Part shown: positions 27,948 to 35,744 of the stretch, piece by piece
Numbering within the stretch: the first letter of the stretch is position 1
How the letters are laid out: every line of letters begins with the position of its first letter
NCBI RefSeq assembly: GCF_947503045.1
Contig: NZ_CANNCF010000002.1
Location: 1,023,501-1,087,500 of the forward strand
Origin: an uncultured Tateyamaria sp.
GTDB taxonomy: Bacteria > Pseudomonadota > Alphaproteobacteria > Rhodobacterales > Rhodobacteraceae
Reading direction: 5' to 3'
Length of the DNA: 64,000 bases
Translations under genes and position numbers: made by a program
Notes under the pieces: model-generated
What the model was told of the DNA's origin: nothing
The model's database searches: none
The model's input: only the letters and a program-made list of their open reading frames with translations

Positions 27948-28915
27948 TGCGGGTTCTGATCCTTGGCGGCGGCGGCATGGTGGGCCAGAAACTGGCACAC
28001 AAGCTTGAGGCCGAAGGGCTCGATGGCACCCCCGTCCAACTCACCCTGCATGACATGGCCTTTCCCGAAGGCGGGGCCGGAACGGACCGGCGCGTCGGCA
28101 ACCTGTCAAACGCGTCCGAAGGGGCCGCACTGGCCGCTGAACGCTTCGATGTGATCTATTTCCTCGCCTCCATCGTGTCGGGCGAGGCTGAAACCAACTT
28201 CGACCTCGGCTGGCAGGTCAACCTCTGGCCCATGTGGCATTTCCTTGAGGCCCTGCGCGCCCAGCACCGCGCCACCGTCGGCGCCTATGTGCCCCGCGTG
28301 GTCTTTACCTCTTCCATCGCCGTCTTTGGCGGGCCTTACCCGGACAAGATCGGCGACGAATTCCTGACCTCGCCGCAAACCAGCTATGGCGCGCAAAAGG
28401 CGGCGTGCGAATTGCTGGTGCAGGATTTCTCGCGCAAGGGATTCATCGACGGCATGTCCCTGCGCCTGCCCACAATTTGCGTGCGGCCGGGCAAGGCGAA
28501 CCTCGCCGCGTCCTCCTTCTTTTCCGGCATCATCCGCGAACCGCTGAACGGGCAAGAGGCCATCCTGCCCGTCCCCGACACCGTGCGCCACTGGCACGCC
28601 TCGCCGCGCTCGGCGGCGGGCTTTCTGGCGCATGCCGGCACGCTCGATACTGCCCGCCTCGAAAACCGCCGCGCCTTGAACCTGCCGGGCCTGTCCTGCA
28701 CGGTCGCCGAACAGATCGAGGCCCTGCGGGACGTGGCAGGCAACAACGTGGTGGCCCTGATCAAACCCCAACCAGACGCGGCGATTGCCAAAATCGTCGA
28801 CGGCTGGCCCCGCAACTTCGCCCCCGTCCGGGCCAAAGCGCTGGGCTTCGTGGCCGAAAGCACCTTCCGCGAGATAATCGACGTCTATGTGGCCGAGGAT
28901 TTGCCGGAGCGGTGA
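27944..28915 (+). CDS. denD: D-erythronate dehydrogenase-like NAD-dependent epimerase/dehydratase family protein
   Basis: 323 residues. The extended-SDR start is VLILGGGGMVGQKLAHKL. D-erythronate dehydrogenase (DenD) features include IYFLASIVSGEAETNFDLG, VVFTSSIAVFGG, SYGAQKAACELLVQDFSR (catalytic YxxxK as Y-G-A-Q-K) and LRLPTICVRPGKAN. DenD oxidises D-erythronate to 2-oxo-D-erythronate in tetronate catabolism. Partner isomerases/kinases of the OtnI/OtnC/DenK type are not adjacent, though the Hyi-like gene at 5824 and the TIM-barrel gene at 45975 are in the same window. Two ATGs (27944, 27947) are possible. The symbol is a family-level assignment. Confidence 0.85.
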   Translation: MMRVLILGGGGMVGQKLAHKLEAEGLDGTPVQLTLHDMAFPEGGAGTDRRVGNLSNASEGAALAAERFDVIYFLASIVSGEAETNFDLGWQVNLWPMWHFLEALRAQHRATVGAYVPRVVFTSSIAVFGGPYPDKIGDEFLTSPQTSYGAQKAACELLVQDFSRKGFIDGMSLRLPTICVRPGKANLAASSFFSGIIREPLNGQEAILPVPDTVRHWHASPRSAAGFLAHAGTLDTARLENRRALNLPGLSCTVAEQIEALRDVAGNNVVALIKPQPDAAIAKIVDGWPRNFAPVRAKALGFVAESTFREIIDVYVAEDLPER

Positions 28916-28934
28916 GGGAGGGAATGATGGTTTT

Positions 28935-29217
28935 GCGGGACGAAGCACCCGTTCGAACGACACACCGCCCAGCCCGGAATCAAGCCGCAGGCGCCGGGCA
29001 ATCGCCAGCCCGTCCGGCGGGATGGCGATATGACGCCCTTGGCGAACAGCTGATCGGGAAGATGTACTTGGCAGCCATAAAGCGCACCAGCGGCCCAGTC
29101 GGATCGCCCTCCCACGGGCTGCCGATGGCACGGCTTGCGTTGGTGCGAGGGTCTAGGCGGGGTGGCCGCAGTTCCAAGGCACAGGTTAAGGGCTGCGTTG
29201 CGGGACAAAGCGGACCT
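28935..29217 (+). repeat. Dispersed intergenic repeat, copy B
   Basis: The 28916-29323 gap contains no convincing gene. It is clearly related to copy A at 15779-16145 but shorter. The shared order is: GACACACCGCCCAGCCCGGA, then AGGCGCCGGGCAAT, a short hairpin (CGCCA, CCCG / CGGG, TGGCG), GATGTACTTGGCAGCCATAA and the block through GGGCTGCCGATGGC. Differences between the copies concentrate in the hairpin segment, which is about five times longer in copy A. Several of the substitutions that separate the cores change the plus-frame peptide, so coding conservation is not obvious. Confidence 0.75.
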
Positions 29218-29323
29218 TCACAATGACCCAGCGAACAGCTGCTTGCGGGAATTCACAACAGCAGGACAAGCACGCTCTGTGACGCTCGAGAAAGCGTCGC
29301 AGAAACGCAGGTTCCAAGGGGTT

Positions 29324-29614
29324 CTACCGCACCGGCACTGAATACAACACATACCCGTCGCGGCGCCCGACTTCGACTGCGCCTGTATCAATTTCAAAGA
29401 CACCTAAATTCTCCGCATCTTCGGGGCAGGCAACCAAATCGGCCGCGTCGTCCAGGAACTGATTTGTGAAGGCGTCTTCGCCCACACGGCGGCAGATATC
29501 TCCCTTGAAACGGTATCCATCTCCGAAAATCGGCAGCGTTGTTCCGCTGACCGGTTCGGGGGTGGGGGTGCATGCAGCAGACAAGAACAAGAGAGCAAGT
29601 AAGAAACGAGACAT
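29324..29614 (-). CDS. Small predicted lipoprotein
   Basis: 96 residues. The N-terminus MSRFLLALLFLSAAC is a lipoprotein signal peptide with lipobox L-S-A-A-C, so Cys15 would be acylated. The mature part is a short, acidic domain with further cysteines (GDICRRVGED, DLVACPEDAENLGVF) that could form a disulfide in the periplasm. No family recognised. It is a single gene between repeat copy B and a small membrane protein, in a lower-GC stretch. Confidence 0.65.
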   Translation of the reverse strand: MSRFLLALLFLSAACTPTPEPVSGTTLPIFGDGYRFKGDICRRVGEDAFTNQFLDDAADLVACPEDAENLGVFEIDTGAVEVGRRDGYVLYSVPVR

Positions 29615-29840
29615 GGCAACAATCCATCAGTTGGAAATCCGTACGGCGAGCATATCACAGTCCAACAGCGTATAGGCGGCAGACCGCCACATTGGACGGC
29701 GGGGCATACTTGATGAGGACTGTCAGATTGGGCTCAAAACCGCTCTTCGCAGTGCAGGTCTTAACTTCCGCGTCCCGTTTTTCCCTCTCGGTGAGCCAAG
29801 TAAAATGACAGCAGGTGGCGCGATCTGATACGTGCAAAGT

Positions 29841-30260
29841 ATGTTGATCGCCTGGCTCGAAAAAATTGAAAGTTCAAAATACACGCGGGTGCTAGTTCTC
29901 GTCGCCTTCGTTCTGCTGATTGTTATGGTCCTTCTCAAAGGAAGCTTAGGCAATACGCTTGCTGCTCTTGTGCTTGTCGTGGTGTGGTTCGGGAGCGCAT
30001 GCGCAGGCATTGTAATGGGCGGTATGCTTGCGCGGCTACTCAACACTCAGGTCCTGAAAAAACCAGCGAAATTTGCCAAGCGGCTGGCCGCAAGTTTTTC
30101 CTGCTTCGGGTTTTTGTTTTTGCCAGCACTCGTCGGTTTCGCGGCAAACCTAACTCTGAACGCCGACATCGCTATGTACGCGCTTGGAACGCACTTTCTT
30201 TGGGCTATCGTGGGTGGCGGTCTGTTTTTCGCAATTGGTGGGTCTGTGTCGACGAACTGA
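29841..30260 (+). CDS. Predicted integral membrane protein (4 TM)
   Basis: 139 residues from the ATG at 29841 (a GTG at 29832 is also possible; neither has a good Shine-Dalgarno). Four hydrophobic segments are visible: VLVLVAFVLLIVMVLL, LAALVLVVVWFGSACAGIVM, CFGFLFLPALVGFAA and FLWAIVGGGLFFAIGG, with a basic loop LKKPAKFAKR between the second and third. No family recognised. GC content is lower than in the flanking catabolic genes. The intergenic region before it (29615-29840) shows a small GGCGG-CAGA-CCGCC hairpin and nothing else. Confidence 0.6.
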   Translation: MLIAWLEKIESSKYTRVLVLVAFVLLIVMVLLKGSLGNTLAALVLVVVWFGSACAGIVMGGMLARLLNTQVLKKPAKFAKRLAASFSCFGFLFLPALVGFAANLTLNADIAMYALGTHFLWAIVGGGLFFAIGGSVSTN

Positions 30261-30330
30261 CCGACCAAGAAACGTTAACACTTGGTAAATCGACCTCTGT
30301 AACCCATTGAAATTGTTAGCGCGTCAAGCT

Positions 30331-30345
30331 GTCCCGGCGTGGGAC
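30331..30345. terminator. Small hairpin downstream of the GntR gene
   Basis: GTCCC-GGCGT-GGGAC, with weak outer pairing AGC/GCT, lies just after the stop of the minus-strand GntR gene and after the plus-strand membrane gene. It could serve both. No clear U-tract, so the assignment is tentative. Confidence 0.35.
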
Positions 30346-30350
30346 ACGCT

Positions 30351-30986
30351 CTAGGCTGTCAGATGCCGCGCCAGATGGTCGTGGATTTTCTGGCGGGTCA
30401 GCGCCTCGTCCCCGGACAGGGCGGCATCCAGAATCTGCTGGTGGTGCTGGATATTGCCCGAGATGAAATCGAAGGCCCGGTCCTCGACCATCAATTGCTG
30501 GCGAAACCGGCAATAAACCTGATGGTGCGTGTCGCGCAGGGACTCCGATCCGCAGGCCGAAATCAGGGTCTGGTGAAACTGCCGCTCGGCATCGAACCAC
30601 AGATCAACAAAGGGGTCCCGATCGGTCGCCGTTTGCAGGCGCATCTCAAGATGGCTGAGTTGGTGATGGGCGGCCGTCAGGCGAGCCTCCCACGCAACGC
30701 CACCCAGACGGATCGACATGACGGTGCCCTCGGCCTCAAGCAGGACACGCAGATGGGTCAGCTCGTTCAGAACCTGCGGCGACTTTTCCGGCACCCGAAA
30801 CCCGCGCTGCTCACGAAATTCGACCAGACCCACGGTCGCGAGGCGAAACAGGACCTCGCGGATGGTGCTGGCTGAACAGCCGAACTCCTGGCGCAAATGC
30901 TCGGCGCGCACCTTTTGACCGTGCTGGAACCCGTTCATCATCAGCCGGTGCATGAGGGTTTGGTAGATGTCGGCGTTGTGGATCAA
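30351..30986 (-). CDS. GntR family transcriptional regulator (FCD type)
   Basis: 211 residues. An N-terminal winged helix (about 5-70) has EHLRQEFGCSASTIREVLFRL and GLVEFREQRGFRV. The C-terminal helical FCD ligand domain shows the conserved metal/ligand positions in DLWFDAERQFHQTLISACGS (D-x3-H type) and IQHHQQILDAALSGDEALTRQKIHDHL. It is divergent from the TRAP-transporter operon, so it is the likely sugar-acid-responsive repressor of that operon and perhaps of the 21.5-28.9 kb genes. A palindrome lies in the shared intergenic region. Confidence 0.9.
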   Translation of the reverse strand: MIHNADIYQTLMHRLMMNGFQHGQKVRAEHLRQEFGCSASTIREVLFRLATVGLVEFREQRGFRVPEKSPQVLNELTHLRVLLEAEGTVMSIRLGGVAWEARLTAAHHQLSHLEMRLQTATDRDPFVDLWFDAERQFHQTLISACGSESLRDTHHQVYCRFRQQLMVEDRAFDFISGNIQHHQQILDAALSGDEALTRQKIHDHLARHLTA

Positions 30987-31056
30987 GCGGCACCAAAGTC
31001 GTGGACGTCTGCACGTATTCCTAAATCACAAAATCACGAAATTCCAATAAAATCTC

Positions 31057-31075
31057 AAAAATATCCCATATTTTT
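31057..31075. promoter_or_regulatory. Inverted repeat in the GntR-dctP intergenic region (candidate operator)
   Basis: AAAAATAT-CCC-ATATTTTT is a perfect inverted repeat with 8-bp arms and a 3-bp centre, in the AT-rich promoter region between the divergent GntR and dctP genes, about 110 bp upstream of the dctP start. It is a candidate GntR binding site. It does not fit the common GT-N-A-C FadR-type consensus, so the assignment is tentative. Confidence 0.4.
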
Positions 31076-31185
31076 CGTTTTTTGTTGTCGTGTGCCAAAT
31101 CTCCCCTTAGCCTCTTTCGTACAGAGCGTAAAAACGGGCTCAAGACCCATCCGTGCGCAATGGAAAATTTGTCTGGGAGGAAATT

Positions 31186-32211
31186 ATGACATTCATGAAG
31201 AAGGCGGCATCTGTCGCCGTCGCTGCCACGCTTGCAGCAACAGGAGCGATGGCAGACGGCCACGCTGTCACCAAGCTTCGCATTCAGACGCACTATGCGC
31301 CTGAAACCGTGTCGGGCAAACTGGCCGCACAATATATGGACGACATTCAGACAATGTCTGGCGGCGGCATCGAAGTCGAAATGTTTTACAGCTCGTCCGT
31401 TGTGAAATCGGTCGAAACATTTGACGCGGCTGCCACAGGCATTCTGGACTGCGACATGACGGGTGGCGGCTATCAGACCGGCAAGAACTCGGCGTTCCAG
31501 TTCGTGGGCGACATCATGGGTGGCTATGAAACGCCCTATCAACAGCTCAGCTGGCTCTATTTCGGCGGTGGTCGCGAAGCGGCGGCGCCTCTGTACAACA
31601 AGTACGGCATGGAGCTGATCGGCTGGTGGGTCTATGGTCAGGAGAGCTTTGCCTCGTCCAAGCCGATCGAAAAGGTTGCCGACTTCAAAGACTGGAAATT
31701 CCGGTCGCCCCCCGGCATGGAAACCAAGATCTTTGAGAAACTCGGCGCCTCGCCCATCGTGATGGATTTCACCGAGATTTTTACCGCTCTGGAAACAGGC
31801 ATCATCGACGGTGCGGACGCATCTGGCCTCGCCAACAATGTTGGCCTCGGTCTCTATGACATCGTGAAATATGCCAACTTCCCCGGCTTCCACTCGATGC
31901 CTTCGGATCACCTGGCGTGCAACAAGGCCGTGTTCGACGCGATGCCCGAAGCGCACCAGACCATCATGAAGGTCGCCATGGAAGCACTGGCACTGCGCAC
32001 CGCCCTGACGTTCGAGAAGAAGAACGCCGAAGCGGCTGCTCAACTGCGTGCGCAAGGCGTGACACTGAGCCAGTGGGCACCTGAAGAGCTGCAGAAGTTC
32101 CGCGACGCAGCACAGGCCACATGGCCCGAGTTCGCCGACACACCAGAAGCCAAGGCACTGGTTGAAGCGCACCTGAGCTATCTGACTCAGCTGGGCCTCG
32201 TGTCCAAGTAA
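31186..32211 (+). CDS. dctP: TRAP transporter substrate-binding protein (DctP family, TakP/FcbT-like)
   Basis: 341 residues from the ATG at 31186, with GGGAGG 5 nt upstream. Signal peptide to about residue 24 (ASVAVAATLAATGAMADG). The family substrate-contact region DFKDWKFRSPPGMETKIFEK carries the carboxylate-binding Arg, followed by MDFTEIFTALETGIIDGADA and YANFPGFHSMPSDHL. The type corresponds to COG4663-like binders of 2-oxo acids and mannitol/chloroaromatic annotations. It captures an organic acid in the periplasm for the DctQ/DctM pair downstream. A strong hairpin follows the stop and probably lets dctP be expressed above the permease. Confidence 0.93.
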   Translation: MTFMKKAASVAVAATLAATGAMADGHAVTKLRIQTHYAPETVSGKLAAQYMDDIQTMSGGGIEVEMFYSSSVVKSVETFDAAATGILDCDMTGGGYQTGKNSAFQFVGDIMGGYETPYQQLSWLYFGGGREAAAPLYNKYGMELIGWWVYGQESFASSKPIEKVADFKDWKFRSPPGMETKIFEKLGASPIVMDFTEIFTALETGIIDGADASGLANNVGLGLYDIVKYANFPGFHSMPSDHLACNKAVFDAMPEAHQTIMKVAMEALALRTALTFEKKNAEAAAQLRAQGVTLSQWAPEELQKFRDAAQATWPEFADTPEAKALVEAHLSYLTQLGLVSK

Positions 32212-32227
32212 GCGATGACGCTGACCC

Positions 32228-32251
32228 GGGGTTCCGCTACGGCGGGACCCC
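32228..32251 (+). terminator. Hairpin between dctP and dctQ (attenuator/mRNA stabiliser)
   Basis: GGGGTTCCGC-TACG-GCGGGACCCC forms a 10-bp stem (one G-U) with a tetraloop, 16 bp after the dctP stop. There is no U-tract, so it more likely causes partial termination or protects the dctP mRNA, a usual way to produce excess binding protein in transporter operons. Confidence 0.55.
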
Positions 32252-32311
32252 ATCCACCCAAAGGCGCACGGCAAGACGCGCCAGGGATTTTCTGAACAGG
32301 GGGATAGTGAG

Positions 32312-33154
32312 ATGCAGGTGCGCTCAGGCACTCTGGTTGAATGGCTTGTGCCAATGGCGTTCATTTTTGTCACTGGCTGGGTGGTCTGGCATATGCCCGC
32401 CTTCACCCTCGACTTTTACCCACCCACTGATCCTTCCGAATTCGACAAACTGTCTGCCTTGTTTGGCCGCGTCGATGTAACCCCCGATACGGGCGGACTG
32501 TTTGGCGGCACTGCGGACATATTTGACTGGCTGGCCCTGCTATGCATCCCCGTCCTGATCTATTTCGGCGTGCGCACCGTACGCCGCGCCGGAATGGAAT
32601 TCGAAAGCTGGAAGCCGGCAGACCGTTTGGCCGTCTTCATCGGTCGCGTCACCATGATGCTGATCGTGTGCCTCACCTCGGTGATGCTGTATGAGGTGCT
32701 GCTGCGCTATGTGTTCGAGGCGCCAACGCTCTGGGCCAATGAGCTGTCGCTGTGGCTGGCCGGGTTCGTGTTCCTGTGCGCCGGGCTTTATGCCATGCAG
32801 CAGCGCAGCCATATCCGGATTGTCCTGCTTTACGATGCCGTGCCACGCTGGCTGCAACGCGTCTTTGACAGCATTTCCACCATCCTGATCGTCACCTTTG
32901 CCTTCTTCCTGATCTATGGCGGCTATGGTGAGGCGTTCGACAAGTTCTACCGTTGGGAGACCTTCGGCACTGCCTTTGACCCACCCATTCCTGCCACGCT
33001 GAAACCCATGGTTCTGCTGATTGTCGGGTTGGTCGCCATTCAGGCGGTCGTGAACCTGATCTCTGACTGGAACAAGGAAGAGGTCCACTACGGTGGCGAG
33101 GACCTTGACGAAGAAGAGATCGCGCGCATCAAAGCCCAAGTGGCAGGGGACTGA
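32312..33154 (+). CDS. dctQ: TRAP transporter small permease (DctQ), extended form
   Basis: 280 residues, longer than the usual 160-200. The N-terminal extension has two extra membrane segments (MAFIFVTGWVVWHMPAF and IFDWLALLCIPVLIYFG) separated by a periplasmic loop. The conventional DctQ part follows: MLIVCLTSVMLYEVLLRYVF, the family motif LWANELSLWLAGFVFLCAGL, HIRIVLLYDAVPRWLQRVFD and a last membrane helix. It ends in a charged tail GGEDLDEEEIARIKAQ. It pairs with the DctM 3 bp downstream. Confidence 0.9.
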   Translation: MQVRSGTLVEWLVPMAFIFVTGWVVWHMPAFTLDFYPPTDPSEFDKLSALFGRVDVTPDTGGLFGGTADIFDWLALLCIPVLIYFGVRTVRRAGMEFESWKPADRLAVFIGRVTMMLIVCLTSVMLYEVLLRYVFEAPTLWANELSLWLAGFVFLCAGLYAMQQRSHIRIVLLYDAVPRWLQRVFDSISTILIVTFAFFLIYGGYGEAFDKFYRWETFGTAFDPPIPATLKPMVLLIVGLVAIQAVVNLISDWNKEEVHYGGEDLDEEEIARIKAQVAGD

Positions 33155-33157
33155 TCC

Positions 33158-34780
33158 ATGGATATCGGTACAATCTCTCTGGTCCTGATGCTGGGCCTGA
33201 TCCTGCTGCTGGCCATCGGCATGCCGCTGGGCCTTGCGTCCGCCGTGCTGGCTGTGCTCGTGCTGGTGATGAAATTCGAACCCGACCTGCTGCTGGCCCC
33301 CTGGACCTTTGGCGAAGGTATTCTGACCGGCAGGCCCGGATCGGGGCCGCTCAATATCCTTGCGCAAAAGATATATGGGCTCTTAACGGACTATGTCCTC
33401 ATATCCATTCCGCTGTTCATTTTTATGGCGGCTCTGCTGGAACGCTCCGGCATCGCCAAGGAAATGTATTCGTCCCTGAACGTCTGGCTGAACCGCACCC
33501 GCGGCGGCATTGCCATCGTGACCTCAATCATGGCTGTGATCATGGCCGCGATGTCGGGCATCATCGGGGGTGAGGTCGTTCTGCTGGGTCTGATCGCGCT
33601 GCCGCAGATGCTGCGACTGGGCTACAATCAGAACCTCGCCATCGGTGTGATTTGTGCCTCTGGCTCCCTCGGGACCATGATCCCGCCCTCCATCGTGCTG
33701 ATCATCTACGGGCTGATCACCGAAACCTCGATCAAGGCGCTGTTCACCGCGTCGTTCATCCCGGGCTTCATGCTGGCCTCGTTCATCATCATCTACATCA
33801 TCATCCGCACCCAGCTGAAACCCGAAGACGCCCCGCTGCCCGAACCGGTTGAGGGTGACCCTGCGGGGAGTGAAAAGGCCGGGCTGTTCTTTGCCTTCCT
33901 CAATGTGCTGGTCGCGGGGTTTGGCACCGCCCTGTTCCTGCGCGCCTGCTTCTTTGAGTTTTCCGGCTCCAACGCGGCCAATACAGGCGATGCGGCATTC
34001 TGGGGCACGTCTGAATTCATCTACATCTTCGGCGCAATGGTCGCGGTCAGCCTTGGTCTGGCCTTCTTTGTCTTTGGCAAGGACCGTACTGCCACAGGCT
34101 GGTCCATGGGCAAGGGGCTTGTGCCGCCCATCGTCGTGATCGGCGTCGTCATGGGGTCGATCTATGGCGGCATCACCGGGATTACCGAGGCGGCTGGCAT
34201 GGGCGCGGCGGCTGTCTTTGTCATCGCGCTGTTGCGGGGCGAGGCGTCGACCGAACTGGTCTGGGACGCGCTGATGCGCACGCTCAAATCCACGGGCACC
34301 ATCATCTGGGTGACGATCGGGGCGGCAACGCTTGCGGGGGCCTATACCATCGCTGGCGGGCCGACCTATGTGGCCGACTTCATCGTCGGTTCGGAACTGC
34401 CCACAATGCTGGTTATCCTGCTGATGATGCTGATCCTGCTGTTCATGGGGGCGTTCATGGACTGGGTCGGGATCGTGCTGCTGATCATCCCGGTGTTCCT
34501 GCCCATCGTACTGCGCCTGCCGCTGGACGAGATCGGCCTGTTCGGCGAGCTTAACCCCCGCCATGTCGCGATCTGGTTCGGGGTGGTGTTCTGTATGAAC
34601 ATGCAGGTGTCGTTCCTGTCGCCCCCGTTTGGCCCGGCGGCCTTCTACCTCAAATCCGTGGCCCCGCCGCACATCACGCTGACTGACATCTTCAAAGGCT
34701 TCCTGCCATTTATCGGAATCCAGCTGATCGCCCTGTCCGTGCTGCTGATCTATCCGCCCATCATATCCATCCTGTTATAG
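33158..34780 (+). CDS. dctM: TRAP transporter large permease (DctM)
   Basis: 540 residues, against about 430 for standard DctM. Typical motifs are LLLAIGMPLGLASAVLAVLV, SGIIGGEVVLLGLIALPQM (scoop motif region), GVICASGSLGTMIPPSIVLIIYG and MDWVGIVLLIIPVFLPIV. An insertion at about residues 225-330 adds two membrane spans with an acidic linker (EPVEGDPAGSE). The extended N-terminal DctQ and inserted DctM match the subgroup paired with TakP/FcbT-type binding proteins. Sodium-driven import of an organic acid across the inner membrane. Confidence 0.92.
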   Translation: MDIGTISLVLMLGLILLLAIGMPLGLASAVLAVLVLVMKFEPDLLLAPWTFGEGILTGRPGSGPLNILAQKIYGLLTDYVLISIPLFIFMAALLERSGIAKEMYSSLNVWLNRTRGGIAIVTSIMAVIMAAMSGIIGGEVVLLGLIALPQMLRLGYNQNLAIGVICASGSLGTMIPPSIVLIIYGLITETSIKALFTASFIPGFMLASFIIIYIIIRTQLKPEDAPLPEPVEGDPAGSEKAGLFFAFLNVLVAGFGTALFLRACFFEFSGSNAANTGDAAFWGTSEFIYIFGAMVAVSLGLAFFVFGKDRTATGWSMGKGLVPPIVVIGVVMGSIYGGITGITEAAGMGAAAVFVIALLRGEASTELVWDALMRTLKSTGTIIWVTIGAATLAGAYTIAGGPTYVADFIVGSELPTMLVILLMMLILLFMGAFMDWVGIVLLIIPVFLPIVLRLPLDEIGLFGELNPRHVAIWFGVVFCMNMQVSFLSPPFGPAAFYLKSVAPPHITLTDIFKGFLPFIGIQLIALSVLLIYPPIISILL

Positions 34781-34790
34781 GAGAGGTGCG

Positions 34791-35735
34791 ATGCTGACCG
34801 ACGCCCAAGTCAGGCAATTCAACACAGACGGGTATCTGGTCATCGAAGACGTGCTGCCCGCCTCTGTGTTGGCAGCGGTACGGGCCGAGTATAGCGACCT
34901 TCTGGATGGGCTTTATGCCGGTTGGCAGGCCGAGGGGCGCGTGCCCGATGGCGCGGGTCTCGATTTCTGGGGCAAGTTGAGTGCGGCCTACGGTTCGGGA
35001 TGCGACTGGTTCCAGCCGATGGACATCAGCCTGCCGGGCGACGACATCGCGCCGGATTGCCCGATGCACTTTGGCTCGGCAATCTTTGATCTGGTCATGC
35101 ATGAACGCATCCTCGATCTGGCCGAGGCGCTGATTGGCCCCGAACTGACGCTGAACCCGATCCAGCACGTGCGGATCAAACCGCCAAGTCCCCAGCTGGC
35201 GGCGGATGAAACCCGCGCACATATCACGAAAACTGACTGGCATCAGGACCGCGCCGTCGGGCTGGAAGAGGCAGACCAGACCGACATGGTCACCGTCTGG
35301 GTCGCAATCACGGATGCGACGCAGGAAAACGGCTGCCTGCAGGTGGTGCCCGGGATCGGGGCGGGCATGCTGCCGCACTGCCCGCAGGTGCAGACGGCCA
35401 TTGCGCCCAAATATCTCGACACCGACCGCGCGGTGCCTTTGCCCGTGCGCGCCGGGGGCGTGGTGCTGTTCCACCCGCTTGTACCACACGCCTCGTTGCC
35501 GAACCTGTCGGACGAGTTCCGCTGGTCCTTCGATCTACGCTTCAGCAAGACCGGACAGAACACGGGGCGCGAACACTTCCCCAGCTTTGTCGCCCGCAGC
35601 GCAACCGCGCCGGACAAGGAACTGCGGGACTGGACGGTCTGGCGCGATGCGTGGTTTGATGCACGTGATCGTCTTGCCACGACGCCTCATATCCCGATCC
35701 ACCGCTGGGCCTCTGACGCGCCCTATTGCGCCTGA
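34791..35735 (+). CDS. Phytanoyl-CoA dioxygenase (PhyH) family protein 1
   Basis: 314 residues, Fe(II)/2-oxoglutarate dioxygenase fold. The iron facial triad is visible as the H-x-D of TDWHQDRAVG (about residues 152-156) and the distal His in FHPLVPHASLPNLSDEF, with the 2-oxoglutarate Arg shortly after (RWSFDLRF). It lies 10 bp after dctM in the TRAP operon, so it should act on the imported compound or a derivative, by hydroxylation or oxidative demethylation. A second PhyH gene follows the dehydratase, and the two are only distantly similar. Confidence 0.88.
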   Translation: MLTDAQVRQFNTDGYLVIEDVLPASVLAAVRAEYSDLLDGLYAGWQAEGRVPDGAGLDFWGKLSAAYGSGCDWFQPMDISLPGDDIAPDCPMHFGSAIFDLVMHERILDLAEALIGPELTLNPIQHVRIKPPSPQLAADETRAHITKTDWHQDRAVGLEEADQTDMVTVWVAITDATQENGCLQVVPGIGAGMLPHCPQVQTAIAPKYLDTDRAVPLPVRAGGVVLFHPLVPHASLPNLSDEFRWSFDLRFSKTGQNTGREHFPSFVARSATAPDKELRDWTVWRDAWFDARDRLATTPHIPIHRWASDAPYCA

Positions 35736-35744
35736 GAGGGCCCC

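Noticed and set aside
29655-29837. Minus-strand 60-codon frame between the lipoprotein and the membrane protein
   Set aside because: No ribosome site, overlaps a small hairpin, and no protein-like features.
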